Below are positions 1 through 8,435 of a stretch of 64,000 bases of DNA, piece by piece. Location of the stretch: NCBI GenBank assembly GCA_964395095.1, contig CAYMZZ010000006.1, positions 186,001 through 250,000 on the forward strand, given 5' to 3'. The number at the start of each line of letters is the position of its first letter. The first letter of the stretch is position 1. The notes under the pieces were generated by a model. The model did no database searches. It was not told where the DNA came from and worked only from the letters and a program-made list of their open reading frames with translations. The position numbers were made by a program, and so were the translations under genes. Origin of the DNA: CAYMZZ01 sp964395095. Its GTDB lineage: Bacteria; Bacteroidota; Bacteroidia; Chitinophagales; Chitinophagaceae.

Positions 1-1
1 G

Positions 2-2155
2 ACCATCAACCATACGGTAGGCACCATCTATCAAATGCGTTATCTCGACAGTGTGCCCACGCATACCCAGATGCTTTCTGGCGCCGGCGATTATATCAGG
101 GTTATTACCAACGAAGGTCTCCCTTACTATTCTTTCACCGCAACACCTGATGTGAATGATGATGCGGCCACTTACCTTAGCAGTCCACCCGCTGGCGAAT
201 ACCATGTACGTATGAACCTGGGTTTTGGCACTTTTCCGGGTGGGGCGCCCTCCAACAACTCCGTCACAGATCTTACCGGCGCAATCGGTCGGGCTACGGC
301 CAATGGCGCAGGCATGCATCGACCCCGCGGTGGTGGCGGTATGCTGTTCGCAACAGCATTTCGGGTTCAGGTAACAGGTAATCCCGGCGATACCATCCGA
401 CTGGGTGCGGGAAAATTCATTTATCGCACGGTAGCCGCTGGCGGTACCGATATTGAACTAAACGGTATCCCCTACAAAATATTGATCAGCGAACCTGCCA
501 GCCTTTGCAGCAACGCTACGGGTGTGAACAATGCGGAAGAATTTGGCGGAAGCTTTGGTGGAGGCAATACCCTGAATAGAAGCACAGACCTCAGCTTCCC
601 GATTCCTAATTATACTTTCGTGGCTTCTTCCAGCTTTCAGGGTGTGAGCGATGGACAATATGCTATCGTCAACAACATCAGCCCCCGAAGTGGAACCATA
701 CGTGCAGCAGAGCGAACCCCGACCTGTCCCACACCGCTACCTTCCGAATTGTCGTGTAACTACCGGATGTTTAATGGCCACTGGGATATTGATGGGGATC
801 ATACGGGCACCACTAATGCTGTGGGCAATATCCCACCCGGGCCCAGCGACTCAAGTGGGTATATGCTGATGGTAAACGCCGACTACGTGGCATCTGAAAC
901 TTACCGGCAAACTATCACCAATCTTTGCCCCAATACCTATTACGAATTCTCGGCCTGGTTAAGAAATATATGTCCTACCTGCGGTATCGACTCTACCGGT
1001 TCGGCCTATACACCCCGGCAGCCTGGTGTATTGCCCAATCTCACTTTCTCCCTGGATGGTATTGACCGTTACAATACCGGTGGCATTGATACAGGAGGAT
1101 GGGTGAAGAAAGGATTTCTTTTCCGCACCGGACCCGCCCAAACCAGCGCTACCTTTGCCATCCGCAACAATTCCCAGGGTGGTGGTGGCAACGACTGGGC
1201 CATGGATGATATTTCAATCGCCACCTGCTTACCCAATATGAGCTATTCGCCCTCGCTCAACCCCAATGTATGCGAAGGCAATGCGCTGACAATTAATGAT
1301 ACGGTACGCTCCTTTTTTGGAAACTATACGCATTATATCTGGCAACGAAGTACCGATAATGGTATTACCTGGAGCGATGTGGGCAGCCCCGGCAATGCCA
1401 CCCCCATCATCAATGGCAATGGGGAATACGAATACATTACATCCTATACCATTCCGCATACCTCTACGAATGTGACAGATAGTGGAAACCGCTACCGTGT
1501 AATTGTGGCTACCACGGCTGATAACCTCAGCAGCGCCTCCTGCCAGGTAACGGATGGAGTCAGTATCATCAGTTTGAGCGTTACGGATTGCGGGGTGGTA
1601 TTAAGTACAGAATTTCTGAGTTTTCATGCCAAACTCGTAAATGGTTATGGCCAGCTCAACTGGAGCAGTGCCGGCGAGGAAGAAGGCATATATTATATTA
1701 TTGAAAGAAGCGAAGACGGCACAAACTTTCAGGCAATTGGCACGGTTAACCGTTTCCAAAACGGCGCTTCCGTCAATTACTATAGTTTCAACGATCCGGA
1801 GCCATTGCGTAAGAAAGCATGGTACAGGATCGTAATCAACGCAGCCGATCGCCAAAGAAAATATTCGCAGGTACTACAATTGAAGCCCGGAACTCCCAGT
1901 TTCGAACTCCTGCACGTGGTAAACCCCTTCCGCGACAATCTCCGTTTTGAGATTTCGCTGTCGGAAAGCAGTGCCTTAACCATTGAGCTATTCGACAATA
2001 GCGGAAGAAGGGTCAGGCAGGAAAAGCAACTGGCCTATGCTGGTGTCAACAGCATGAGCCTGGCACAAACCGGCAACCTGGCGCCGGGTGTTTATACCCT
2101 TCGAATTCGGGATGAAAAGGGAAGGATGCTGAGCTGGCGGGTGCTTAATCGCTGA
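2..2155 (+). CDS. T9SS-secreted adhesin-like protein, 5' end outside window
   Basis: The frame is open to the left edge, so the N-terminus and signal peptide are missing; about 717 residues are visible. The middle has a Cys- and Gly-rich segment ending in NDWAMDDISIATC, which resembles the jelly-roll/MAM-like carbohydrate-binding modules of Bacteroidota surface proteins. An Ig-like segment follows. The last ~75 residues (from VNPFRDNLRFEI, through an FDNSGRRV turn, to PGVYTLRI) are a type A T9SS sorting domain, so the protein should be exported and surface-attached or released. No catalytic motif is visible. Adhesion or glycan binding is an inference; the exact role is unknown. Confidence 0.75.
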   Translation, partial: TINHTVGTIYQMRYLDSVPTHTQMLSGAGDYIRVITNEGLPYYSFTATPDVNDDAATYLSSPPAGEYHVRMNLGFGTFPGGAPSNNSVTDLTGAIGRATANGAGMHRPRGGGGMLFATAFRVQVTGNPGDTIRLGAGKFIYRTVAAGGTDIELNGIPYKILISEPASLCSNATGVNNAEEFGGSFGGGNTLNRSTDLSFPIPNYTFVASSSFQGVSDGQYAIVNNISPRSGTIRAAERTPTCPTPLPSELSCNYRMFNGHWDIDGDHTGTTNAVGNIPPGPSDSSGYMLMVNADYVASETYRQTITNLCPNTYYEFSAWLRNICPTCGIDSTGSAYTPRQPGVLPNLTFSLDGIDRYNTGGIDTGGWVKKGFLFRTGPAQTSATFAIRNNSQGGGGNDWAMDDISIATCLPNMSYSPSLNPNVCEGNALTINDTVRSFFGNYTHYIWQRSTDNGITWSDVGSPGNATPIINGNGEYEYITSYTIPHTSTNVTDSGNRYRVIVATTADNLSSASCQVTDGVSIISLSVTDCGVVLSTEFLSFHAKLVNGYGQLNWSSAGEEEGIYYIIERSEDGTNFQAIGTVNRFQNGASVNYYSFNDPEPLRKKAWYRIVINAADRQRKYSQVLQLKPGTPSFELLHVVNPFRDNLRFEISLSESSALTIELFDNSGRRVRQEKQLAYAGVNSMSLAQTGNLAPGVYTLRIRDEKGRMLSWRVLNR

Positions 2156-2197
2156 TAAATACTTTTGAAATGGCTATTTTTGTCCAAACCCCAGCAA

Positions 2198-3289
2198 ATG
2201 AATACAACAGAACAGCGTCCTGTGATTGGGATAACCTGTGGCGACCTGAACGGGATTGGTTTGGAATTGATCATCAAATGTTTTTCCGATAACCGCATAC
2301 TGGAACTCTGTACCCCTGTGATCTTTGCCTCCAATAAGGCGGTCAATTTCTACCGCAAAACTATTGGGGAAACGCATTTCAATTACCAAAGCACCCGCGA
2401 TTACAGTCGCCTCAACCATAAGCAGGTCAATGTATTTACCTGTTGGGAAGAAGAAGTGGCCATCACCCCGGGTCAGTTGACGGAGATAGGAGGAAAATAT
2501 GCAGTGCTTTCCCTGCAAACCGCGGTGGCGGCGCTCAAGCAAAAACAGATCGACGGACTGGTGACCGCCCCTATTCACAAGAAAAATATTCAGTCGGCCG
2601 AATTCACTTTTACCGGGCATACTCCTTTTCTCCAGGCCAGTTTCGGCGTGCAGGATGTGGCGATGATGCTTTGTGCCGGCAATTTCCGCGTGGCCCTGCT
2701 CACGGAGCATGTGCCCCTGGGCGAGGTCACCAAACATATTACCCGCGAGAAGATTTTAAGCAAGCTGCAAATCATCAACAAGAGCCTGCAGCGCGATTTT
2801 GGTATCGATCGCCCGCGGATTGCCGTGCTGGGTTTGAACCCGCATGCCGGGGATGAAGGGCTGGTCGGTAATGAAGAAGAAACCATCATTCGCCCCGCTA
2901 TCAAAGACGCGAAAAATAATAATATCCTGGCCGTTGGCCCCTATAGCGCCGATGCGTTTTTTGCGCGTCACCAGCACGATAAATTTGATGCCGTACTGGC
3001 CATGTACCACGACCAGGGGCTGATCCCCTTTAAGGCCCTGGCTTCCGGAGAGGGCGTAAACTTTACCGCCGGCTTGCCCGCCATACGCACATCCCCTGAT
3101 CATGGTGTCGCCTTCGACATCGCCGGAAAAGACAAAGCCGACCCCGGCTCCTTTATCACTTCCATTTTCGAGTGCATCGATATCATCCGCCAGCGCGAGG
3201 CCTATGATACCAATCGCAGCAATCCCCTCCAAAAGCTGAAGCCGGAAGTGTTTGCAAGAATGGAGGATGAGGAGATAAGCGAGAGTTGA
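2198..3289 (+). CDS. pdxA: 4-hydroxythreonine-4-phosphate dehydrogenase PdxA
   Basis: Cytoplasmic NAD-dependent enzyme of deoxyxylulose-5-phosphate-dependent pyridoxal phosphate synthesis; it oxidises 4-phosphohydroxy-L-threonine. The 363 residues show the family landmarks: GITCGDLNGIG at the N-terminus and three metal-binding His motifs, FTGHTPFL, LGLNPHAGDEG and YHDQGLIPFK, followed by TSPDHGVAFDIAG. I chose the ATG at 2198; the frame opens from a TTG at 2165, but the extra 11 residues (KWLFLSKPQQ) fit no PdxA N-terminus. It lies 42 bases after the secreted-protein gene, and no other vitamin B6 gene is nearby. Confidence 0.93.
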   Translation: MNTTEQRPVIGITCGDLNGIGLELIIKCFSDNRILELCTPVIFASNKAVNFYRKTIGETHFNYQSTRDYSRLNHKQVNVFTCWEEEVAITPGQLTEIGGKYAVLSLQTAVAALKQKQIDGLVTAPIHKKNIQSAEFTFTGHTPFLQASFGVQDVAMMLCAGNFRVALLTEHVPLGEVTKHITREKILSKLQIINKSLQRDFGIDRPRIAVLGLNPHAGDEGLVGNEEETIIRPAIKDAKNNNILAVGPYSADAFFARHQHDKFDAVLAMYHDQGLIPFKALASGEGVNFTAGLPAIRTSPDHGVAFDIAGKDKADPGSFITSIFECIDIIRQREAYDTNRSNPLQKLKPEVFARMEDEEISES

Positions 3290-3463
3290 GTTTTAAGTAG
3301 TAAGTAATAAGTTTTAAGTTATAGTCGATTAAACGCTTATTGAAGGACCACTAATAATGGAACCTCATTCTTTCCACCTGAAAATGAACAAGAATTAATG
3401 TTGAGCCGGCCATTTCGCCTGACTCTTACATAAAACTTACAACTTATAACTTACAACTTCCCT
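3290..3463. repeat. Intergenic inverted word-repeat (TAAGTT family)
   Basis: Left arm around 3293-3323 is built from TAAGT/TAAGTT words. The right arm, 3425-3460, holds the reverse complement (ACTTACAACTTATAACTT). About 100 bases of unique sequence lie between. The same word family occurs at 57056-57093 and 59882-59994. It could fold into a long imperfect hairpin and act as a transcription boundary between pdxA and the HD gene; no gene is visible inside. Confidence 0.6.
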
Positions 3464-4063
3464 ATGCCCCATCAACTCAACCGCACCCAATTCGGCAACC
3501 CAGCCAATCGCGGCAATTTGCTAAGTGATCAGGAAGCGCTTGATCTATTGAATGAATGGGTGCCGAATGAACGCCTGCGGTTGCACATGAAGCAGGTGGC
3601 GGCCGTGATGAAAGCCTGGGCCCTGGAGATGGAAGGAGCCGATGAGCTGACGGCCCGCAAATGGGAACAGGCGGGTTTACTGCATGATGCGGACTGGGAA
3701 CAATTTCCGGACGATCACTGCCGGGTGATTATTGAGGAACTGGAAAAAAGAAATATTGATCCCGAAATAATTCGCTGTATCGCTTCTCATGGTCCCAAAT
3801 ATTTTGGGGTGGAACCCGAAAGTAAAATGGATAAGATGATCTATGCCATTGATGAACTTTCCGGTTTCATACATGCTGCCGCCCTTATAAGACCCACCGG
3901 GTATGAAGGCCTGGAAGTGAAAAGTGTGCTTAAGCGATTAAAGACCCCCAGCTTTGCCGCGCAAGTGAGCCGCGACGATATTCAGGATGCCCTCTCAAGG
4001 ATCGACACAACACTGGATGATTTGATCGCCTTCATCATCCTCCACCAACAAAAAGTTCAATAA
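3464..4063 (+). CDS. HD-domain hydrolase family protein
   Basis: 199-residue cytoplasmic protein of the HD metal-dependent phosphohydrolase superfamily. The metal-binding pattern is complete: His41 (RLRLHMKQ), His74-Asp75 (LLHDADWE), His109 (ASHGP) and Asp130 (YAIDELSG). The DELSGFIHA segment matches small HDIG-type proteins whose substrates are mostly unknown. No second domain and no signal peptide. It is flanked upstream by a word-repeat, and its stop codon is almost directly followed by the LacI-type palindrome at 4065-4080, so it probably ends its own transcription unit before the sucrose module. Confidence 0.8.
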   Translation: MPHQLNRTQFGNPANRGNLLSDQEALDLLNEWVPNERLRLHMKQVAAVMKAWALEMEGADELTARKWEQAGLLHDADWEQFPDDHCRVIIEELEKRNIDPEIIRCIASHGPKYFGVEPESKMDKMIYAIDELSGFIHAAALIRPTGYEGLEVKSVLKRLKTPSFAAQVSRDDIQDALSRIDTTLDDLIAFIILHQQKVQ

Positions 4064-4064
4064 G

Positions 4065-4080
4065 CTGCAAACGATTGCAG
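4065..4080. promoter_or_regulatory. LacI-family operator upstream of the sucrose module
   Basis: Perfect palindrome with 6-base arms CTGCAA and TTGCAG around ACGA. Its core GCAAACGATTGC differs by one base from the classical LacI/GalR consensus GCAAACGTTTGC. It sits 82 bases before the MFS start. A partial Bacteroidota -7 element (TAAATTTC, 4082-4089) follows directly, so a bound repressor would cover a promoter there. The same 12-mer recurs upstream of lacI-2 at 36130-36141. Confidence 0.75.
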
Positions 4081-4162
4081 GTAAATTTCCCAAAAACCTG
4101 TCTTTTCAACGCGGGCAAACAAGTACATTCGGTACAACGAAAGAAGTACAAGCCAGCTTGCC

Positions 4163-5485
4163 ATGCAAAAGCCCCAACTCCGATTTTGGCAGATCATTCA
4201 AATGAATGTAGGATTCTTTGGCCTGCAATACAGTTTTGGTTTGCAGCAGGCCAATATGAGTCCCATCTATTCTTACCTGGGTGCTGAAGAAAAAAATCTT
4301 CCCCTCTTGTGGCTCGCAGGCCCTATGACGGGATTGATTGTGCAACCCATCGTAGGGGCCATGAGCGATCGTACGCTCAGTAGATGGGGGCGCCGTCGTC
4401 CCTATTTCCTGGTAGGAGCCATTTTTTGCAGCCTATCCTTACTGGTAATGCCCTTTAGCCAATCTGTATTAATGGCAGCCTGCGTACTCTGGATCCTCGA
4501 TGCCGCCAACAACATTACCCAGGAACCTTACCGGGCCTTTGTAAGCGACCGACTCGATAAGAGCCAGCATGGCCTCGGATTTCTTACCCAAAGCGCCTTT
4601 ACCGGTTTGGGGCAAACACTCTCCTATCTTACCCCCTTCCTGCTAATCAATCTTTTTGCCTTTTCTGCCGATAGCAGGGTTGGGAATATCCCCAGCACTA
4701 CAGTAATCGCGTTTCTGATTGGCGCAGTTGTATCCATCGGCAGTATTATTTGGACCCTGCGCAGCACACCCGAACTACCCCTTTCCGAAGAAGAAAAAGA
4801 AAGAATACGCCAGATGCCCCGCGGCATTGGAGCTACCTTACGGGAAATTGCTGATGCTTTTCGCAACATGCCGCCTACCATGAAACGCATGGCCCCCATG
4901 ATGTTCTGTAGCTGGTATGCCATGTTTATCTACTGGCAATTCATCGCCAAGGGCATTGCGCAATCCCTTTACCAGAATACCGATGCGCAAAGCGCGGCCT
5001 TTCGTTCGGCCGAATTGTGGGTGGGCCCTATGGGCGCATTTTATAATGGCGTGGCTTTTCTGGCCGCTTTCGGACTCGCCTGGCTCGCCCGGCGCTATAG
5101 CCCGCGCTGGCTACATGCCATTTGCCTCAGCCTGGCGGGCATCGGACTCCTGTTTATTCCCTCTATATCCAATAAGTATGCACTATTGATTCCGATGTTC
5201 GGTTTGGGCCTTTCATGGGCCAGCATGATGGGCAACCCTTATGTTATGCTGACCGGAAGTATCCCCGCCGAGCGCACCGGCGTATATATGGGCATCTTCA
5301 ATATGTTTATTGTGATACCGATGTTGTTGGAAACATTCACTATGCCGCTGTACTATGAATCATGGCTGGGTGGCAACCCGGCCCATGCCATAGTGCTGGC
5401 CGGCGGATTGCTGATAGCCGGAGGCATTTCTACCTTATGGATTCCCTCTGCCACCAGGAGTGGAGTACCCGTGCATCCACATTAA
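4163..5485 (+). CDS. MFS sugar importer (sucrose/maltose type, SLC45/GPH-like)
   Basis: 440-residue inner-membrane protein with about 12 hydrophobic segments. After the second segment comes GAMSDRTLSRWGRRRPYF; the RWGRRRP loop is characteristic of the proton-coupled sucrose/maltose transporters related to plant SUC and animal SLC45 proteins. It is first in a run with fructokinase and amylosucrase, which makes sucrose the best-supported substrate; maltose is possible because homologues also occur in maltodextrin clusters. The start at 4163 lies 82 bases after the LacI-type operator. The next start codon is 7 bases after its stop, indicating co-transcription. Confidence 0.85.
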   Translation: MQKPQLRFWQIIQMNVGFFGLQYSFGLQQANMSPIYSYLGAEEKNLPLLWLAGPMTGLIVQPIVGAMSDRTLSRWGRRRPYFLVGAIFCSLSLLVMPFSQSVLMAACVLWILDAANNITQEPYRAFVSDRLDKSQHGLGFLTQSAFTGLGQTLSYLTPFLLINLFAFSADSRVGNIPSTTVIAFLIGAVVSIGSIIWTLRSTPELPLSEEEKERIRQMPRGIGATLREIADAFRNMPPTMKRMAPMMFCSWYAMFIYWQFIAKGIAQSLYQNTDAQSAAFRSAELWVGPMGAFYNGVAFLAAFGLAWLARRYSPRWLHAICLSLAGIGLLFIPSISNKYALLIPMFGLGLSWASMMGNPYVMLTGSIPAERTGVYMGIFNMFIVIPMLLETFTMPLYYESWLGGNPAHAIVLAGGLLIAGGISTLWIPSATRSGVPVHPH

Positions 5486-5492
5486 CTACAAA

Positions 5493-6449
5493 ATGTATCA
5501 GATGTCATTACCCGTTTTATGCATCGGTGAAGCTTTAATTGATATGATCTGTACCGATCGGGAGGTTCCCTTATCGGAAGGGGAACATTTCATCCGCAAA
5601 GCCGGAGGCGCGCCCACCAATGTGGCGGCAGCCATCGCGGCGCTTGGAGGGAAGGTGGATCTCGCCACCCGCGTGGGCATCGATCCATTTGGCCAACACC
5701 TGGTAGATTTGCTGTCTTCTTTCGGGGTCAACACCAAATGGATTATCCGGGATCCCCTTCAATTCACCACATTCGCTTTTGTATCGCTGATGGCCAACGG
5801 GGAAAGGGATTTTTATTTCAACCGGGGCGCCGATGCCTTGCTAAGCCAGACGGACCTGGTTGGCCTCCACCTTGACAATTATGGCATCGTTCATTTTGGT
5901 TCAGCCACCGCCTTTCTGCCTGGCCCGCTGCGCGATACCTACTTCAACCTGCTGGATGAATGCCGTAAACAACAACGATACATCAGCTTTGATCCCAACT
6001 ACCGGCAATTGCTTTTTGGGGAACGAAGGGAAGAGTTTGTCCGTCTGTCCTGGCAATTCCTGGATCATTGTCATTTTTGTAAGATGAGCGAAGAAGAAGC
6101 GCTGATGATTACCCGTTGCGGCGACGTAGAGGAAGCTGCCCGGCAAATTATGAACCGCAGCTCAGCCGTACTGGCCATCACCCTGGGAGCTAAAGGAGCA
6201 TTACTGGGATGGGAAAAAGAGCTGTACCCAATAGCCCCGGTGCCAGTGAACCCCGTCGACAGTACAGGCGCGGGCGATGCCTTTGTGGGCGCCATATTGT
6301 TTCAATTGCAGAACCTCGCTGTCGCGAAACCAGGGCTGGCCGATTGGAAACGAATGATGCTGAATGCCAACCGTGCCGGTGCAAGAACCTGCGAACAAAT
6401 GGGCGCTATGGAAGCATTCCGACAACTCAACCAGGAAATCCTACAATAA
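5493..6449 (+). CDS. PfkB-family fructokinase
   Basis: 318 residues. The N-terminal PfkB pattern (LCIGEALIDMI, then KAGGAPTNVAAAIAALGG) and the C-terminal anion-hole signature DSTGAGDAFVG are both present, with catalytic Asp262. The GGAPTN variant and small size fit bacterial fructokinases. Expected reaction: ATP + fructose to fructose-6-phosphate, which would consume the fructose released by the amylosucrase that follows. I prefer ATG 5493, just after the transporter stop; ATG 5502 is equally possible, and GTG 5460 would overlap the transporter. Fructose specificity is inferred from the neighbours. Confidence 0.85.
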   Translation: MYQMSLPVLCIGEALIDMICTDREVPLSEGEHFIRKAGGAPTNVAAAIAALGGKVDLATRVGIDPFGQHLVDLLSSFGVNTKWIIRDPLQFTTFAFVSLMANGERDFYFNRGADALLSQTDLVGLHLDNYGIVHFGSATAFLPGPLRDTYFNLLDECRKQQRYISFDPNYRQLLFGERREEFVRLSWQFLDHCHFCKMSEEEALMITRCGDVEEAARQIMNRSSAVLAITLGAKGALLGWEKELYPIAPVPVNPVDSTGAGDAFVGAILFQLQNLAVAKPGLADWKRMMLNANRAGARTCEQMGAMEAFRQLNQEILQ

Positions 6450-6454
6450 GGAAA

Positions 6455-8398
6455 ATGTACTCACACGGCCTACATCAGCATATAAACCGTGAGATCCTTG
6501 AAGCGGGATTGGATATTGCCGGCAACGACAATGAGTTCTTCACGCGCTTTATGGCCAATGCTTCGGTCATCTTTGAGCTCTATATGGGTTTGTATGAGCA
6601 TCATCCCCGCGCCGAAACTATTTTTCATGAATTGATTCAGACCCTGATCAACGGCCACCAGCATCGTTCCGCTTCGCTGAAGCAACGCGATCAGCAAAAG
6701 CTGGCACAGGGTCACTGGCACCTCAGCAATGAGCTGGTAGGTATGAGTCTTTATGTGGACCGGTTCTGCAACACATTGCAGCAACTGCCACAACATCTCG
6801 ACTACCTGCAAAACCTGGGGGTGAACCTGCTCCACCTGATGCCCCTGTTCGAAAGCCCTGCTGATGCCAGCGATGGCGGTTATGCGGTTTCGGATTTCCG
6901 GCGCATAGACGCCCGCTTTGGTTCGCTTGATGATTTGAAAGACCTGCAGCAGCAACTGACCGACAGGAATATGTACCTGATGCTCGATATCGTTTTGAAT
7001 CATACATCGGATCAGCACGATTGGGCACAAAGGGCACGTGCGGGCGATACCGGCTACCAGGATTACTATTATTTCTATCGCGACAGAAGTTTACCGGATC
7101 AATACGAACGAACCATGCCGGAAATTTTTCCGGAATCGGCCCCCGGCAGTTTTAGTTTTATTCCGGAATGTGGTAAATGGGTGATGACGGTTTTCCACCA
7201 ATACCAATGGGATCTGAATTATACCAATCCGCGGGTGTTACTCGAAATGCTGGACAATATTCTTTTTTACGCCAACCTGGGTGTTGACATACTTCGGATA
7301 GATGCACCAGCATTCATCTGGAAACAATTGGGCACGAGTTGTCAGAATCTTCCGCAGGCGCATCAGCTTATCCGCCTGATCAAGCAATGCGTACAGGTAT
7401 CCACGCCTGGCATGGCGCTATTGGGAGAAGCCATTGTGGCGCCGTCCGAAATCATGCAATATTTCGGAACAGGCCCGTTTGCCGCACGCGAATGTGATTT
7501 TGCTTACAATGCCACGCATATGGCCCTGCAATGGGATATGCTTGCCACTGGCGATACCCGGGTGATGCTCGCCGCGCAGCCGGAACTTCTCCGGAAACCT
7601 TTTGGCACATCCTGGATTACTTACACCCGCTGCCACGATGATATTGGTCTGGGTTTTGAAGACGATGCCATTCGCCAGGCGGGATATGATCCGTTTGCCC
7701 ACCGTGATTTTCTGAAACGGTATTACACAGGCGCCTATCCCGGCTCGCCGGCCCGAGGCGCCTTGTTCTCCAGTAATCCGCGCACCGGCGATGCCCGCAT
7801 CAGTGGCAGCCTCGCCTCTCTTTGCGGTTTGGAATCGGCCCTTGAATCAGGAAAGGAAGACGAAGTGAAAACAGCCATTCAGAAAATACTGCTCATGCAG
7901 GCGCATTGCTTTTTTCTGGGGGGTATACCCATGTTGTACTATGGCGACGAAGTGGGCTATACCAACGATTATACCTACCGCGACGACCCCAGCAGAAGCT
8001 ATGATAACCGCTGGATGCACCGGCCCCTGATCGATTGGCACAAAAATGAAAATATACATGTCGCCAACAGCATTGAAGGAGACATCTATCATGCTGTGGC
8101 ACGGCTGGCGGCCATCCGTCGCCAACTACCTGTACTGTCCGACCACAGCAATATCCACTGGCTCCAAACCGGAAACCCCCATGTGGCAGCCTATGGCAGA
8201 AGCATGGACGATAAACATTTTTACGGAGTTTTTAATTTTCACGCAAAGCCTGCGTTCATCGGCTGGAATGTTCTGGATGAACCGGGAACCGGAATAAACA
8301 GCTTGTTCGATCATTGGACGGACAAGGAACTGCTTAAATCCGAAGGCTTGCTTCTGCCTGCTTTTGGTTTCGCCCTGCTCACGGTTGTGGCAGAATAA
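6455..8398 (+). CDS. ams: Amylosucrase (GH13)
   Basis: 647-residue cytoplasmic enzyme (no signal peptide) close in length and motif spacing to Neisseria amylosucrase. It uses sucrose as glucosyl donor to extend alpha-1,4-glucan and releases fructose, with some hydrolysis. Visible active site: nucleophile Asp283 in DILRIDAPAF, acid/base Glu325 in LLGEAIVAP, and His394-Asp395-Asp396 in RCHDDIGLG, matching Asp286, Glu328 and His392-Asp393 of the Neisseria enzyme. The all-helical N-terminal domain (about residues 1-95) precedes the barrel. The start at 6455 has an AAGGAAA site 5 bases after the fructokinase stop. Sucrose hydrolase is the closest alternative. Confidence 0.9.
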   Translation: MYSHGLHQHINREILEAGLDIAGNDNEFFTRFMANASVIFELYMGLYEHHPRAETIFHELIQTLINGHQHRSASLKQRDQQKLAQGHWHLSNELVGMSLYVDRFCNTLQQLPQHLDYLQNLGVNLLHLMPLFESPADASDGGYAVSDFRRIDARFGSLDDLKDLQQQLTDRNMYLMLDIVLNHTSDQHDWAQRARAGDTGYQDYYYFYRDRSLPDQYERTMPEIFPESAPGSFSFIPECGKWVMTVFHQYQWDLNYTNPRVLLEMLDNILFYANLGVDILRIDAPAFIWKQLGTSCQNLPQAHQLIRLIKQCVQVSTPGMALLGEAIVAPSEIMQYFGTGPFAARECDFAYNATHMALQWDMLATGDTRVMLAAQPELLRKPFGTSWITYTRCHDDIGLGFEDDAIRQAGYDPFAHRDFLKRYYTGAYPGSPARGALFSSNPRTGDARISGSLASLCGLESALESGKEDEVKTAIQKILLMQAHCFFLGGIPMLYYGDEVGYTNDYTYRDDPSRSYDNRWMHRPLIDWHKNENIHVANSIEGDIYHAVARLAAIRRQLPVLSDHSNIHWLQTGNPHVAAYGRSMDDKHFYGVFNFHAKPAFIGWNVLDEPGTGINSLFDHWTDKELLKSEGLLLPAFGFALLTVVAE

Positions 8399-8435
8399 TG
8401 GGTTTATTGCATGAGCCCGTCTCCCATAAAGGCTT

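Noticed and set aside
6209..6454. Upstream extension of amylosucrase inside the fructokinase gene
   Set aside because: Arg-rich out-of-frame translation of fructokinase; ATG 6455 has a good ribosome site and the family N-terminus.
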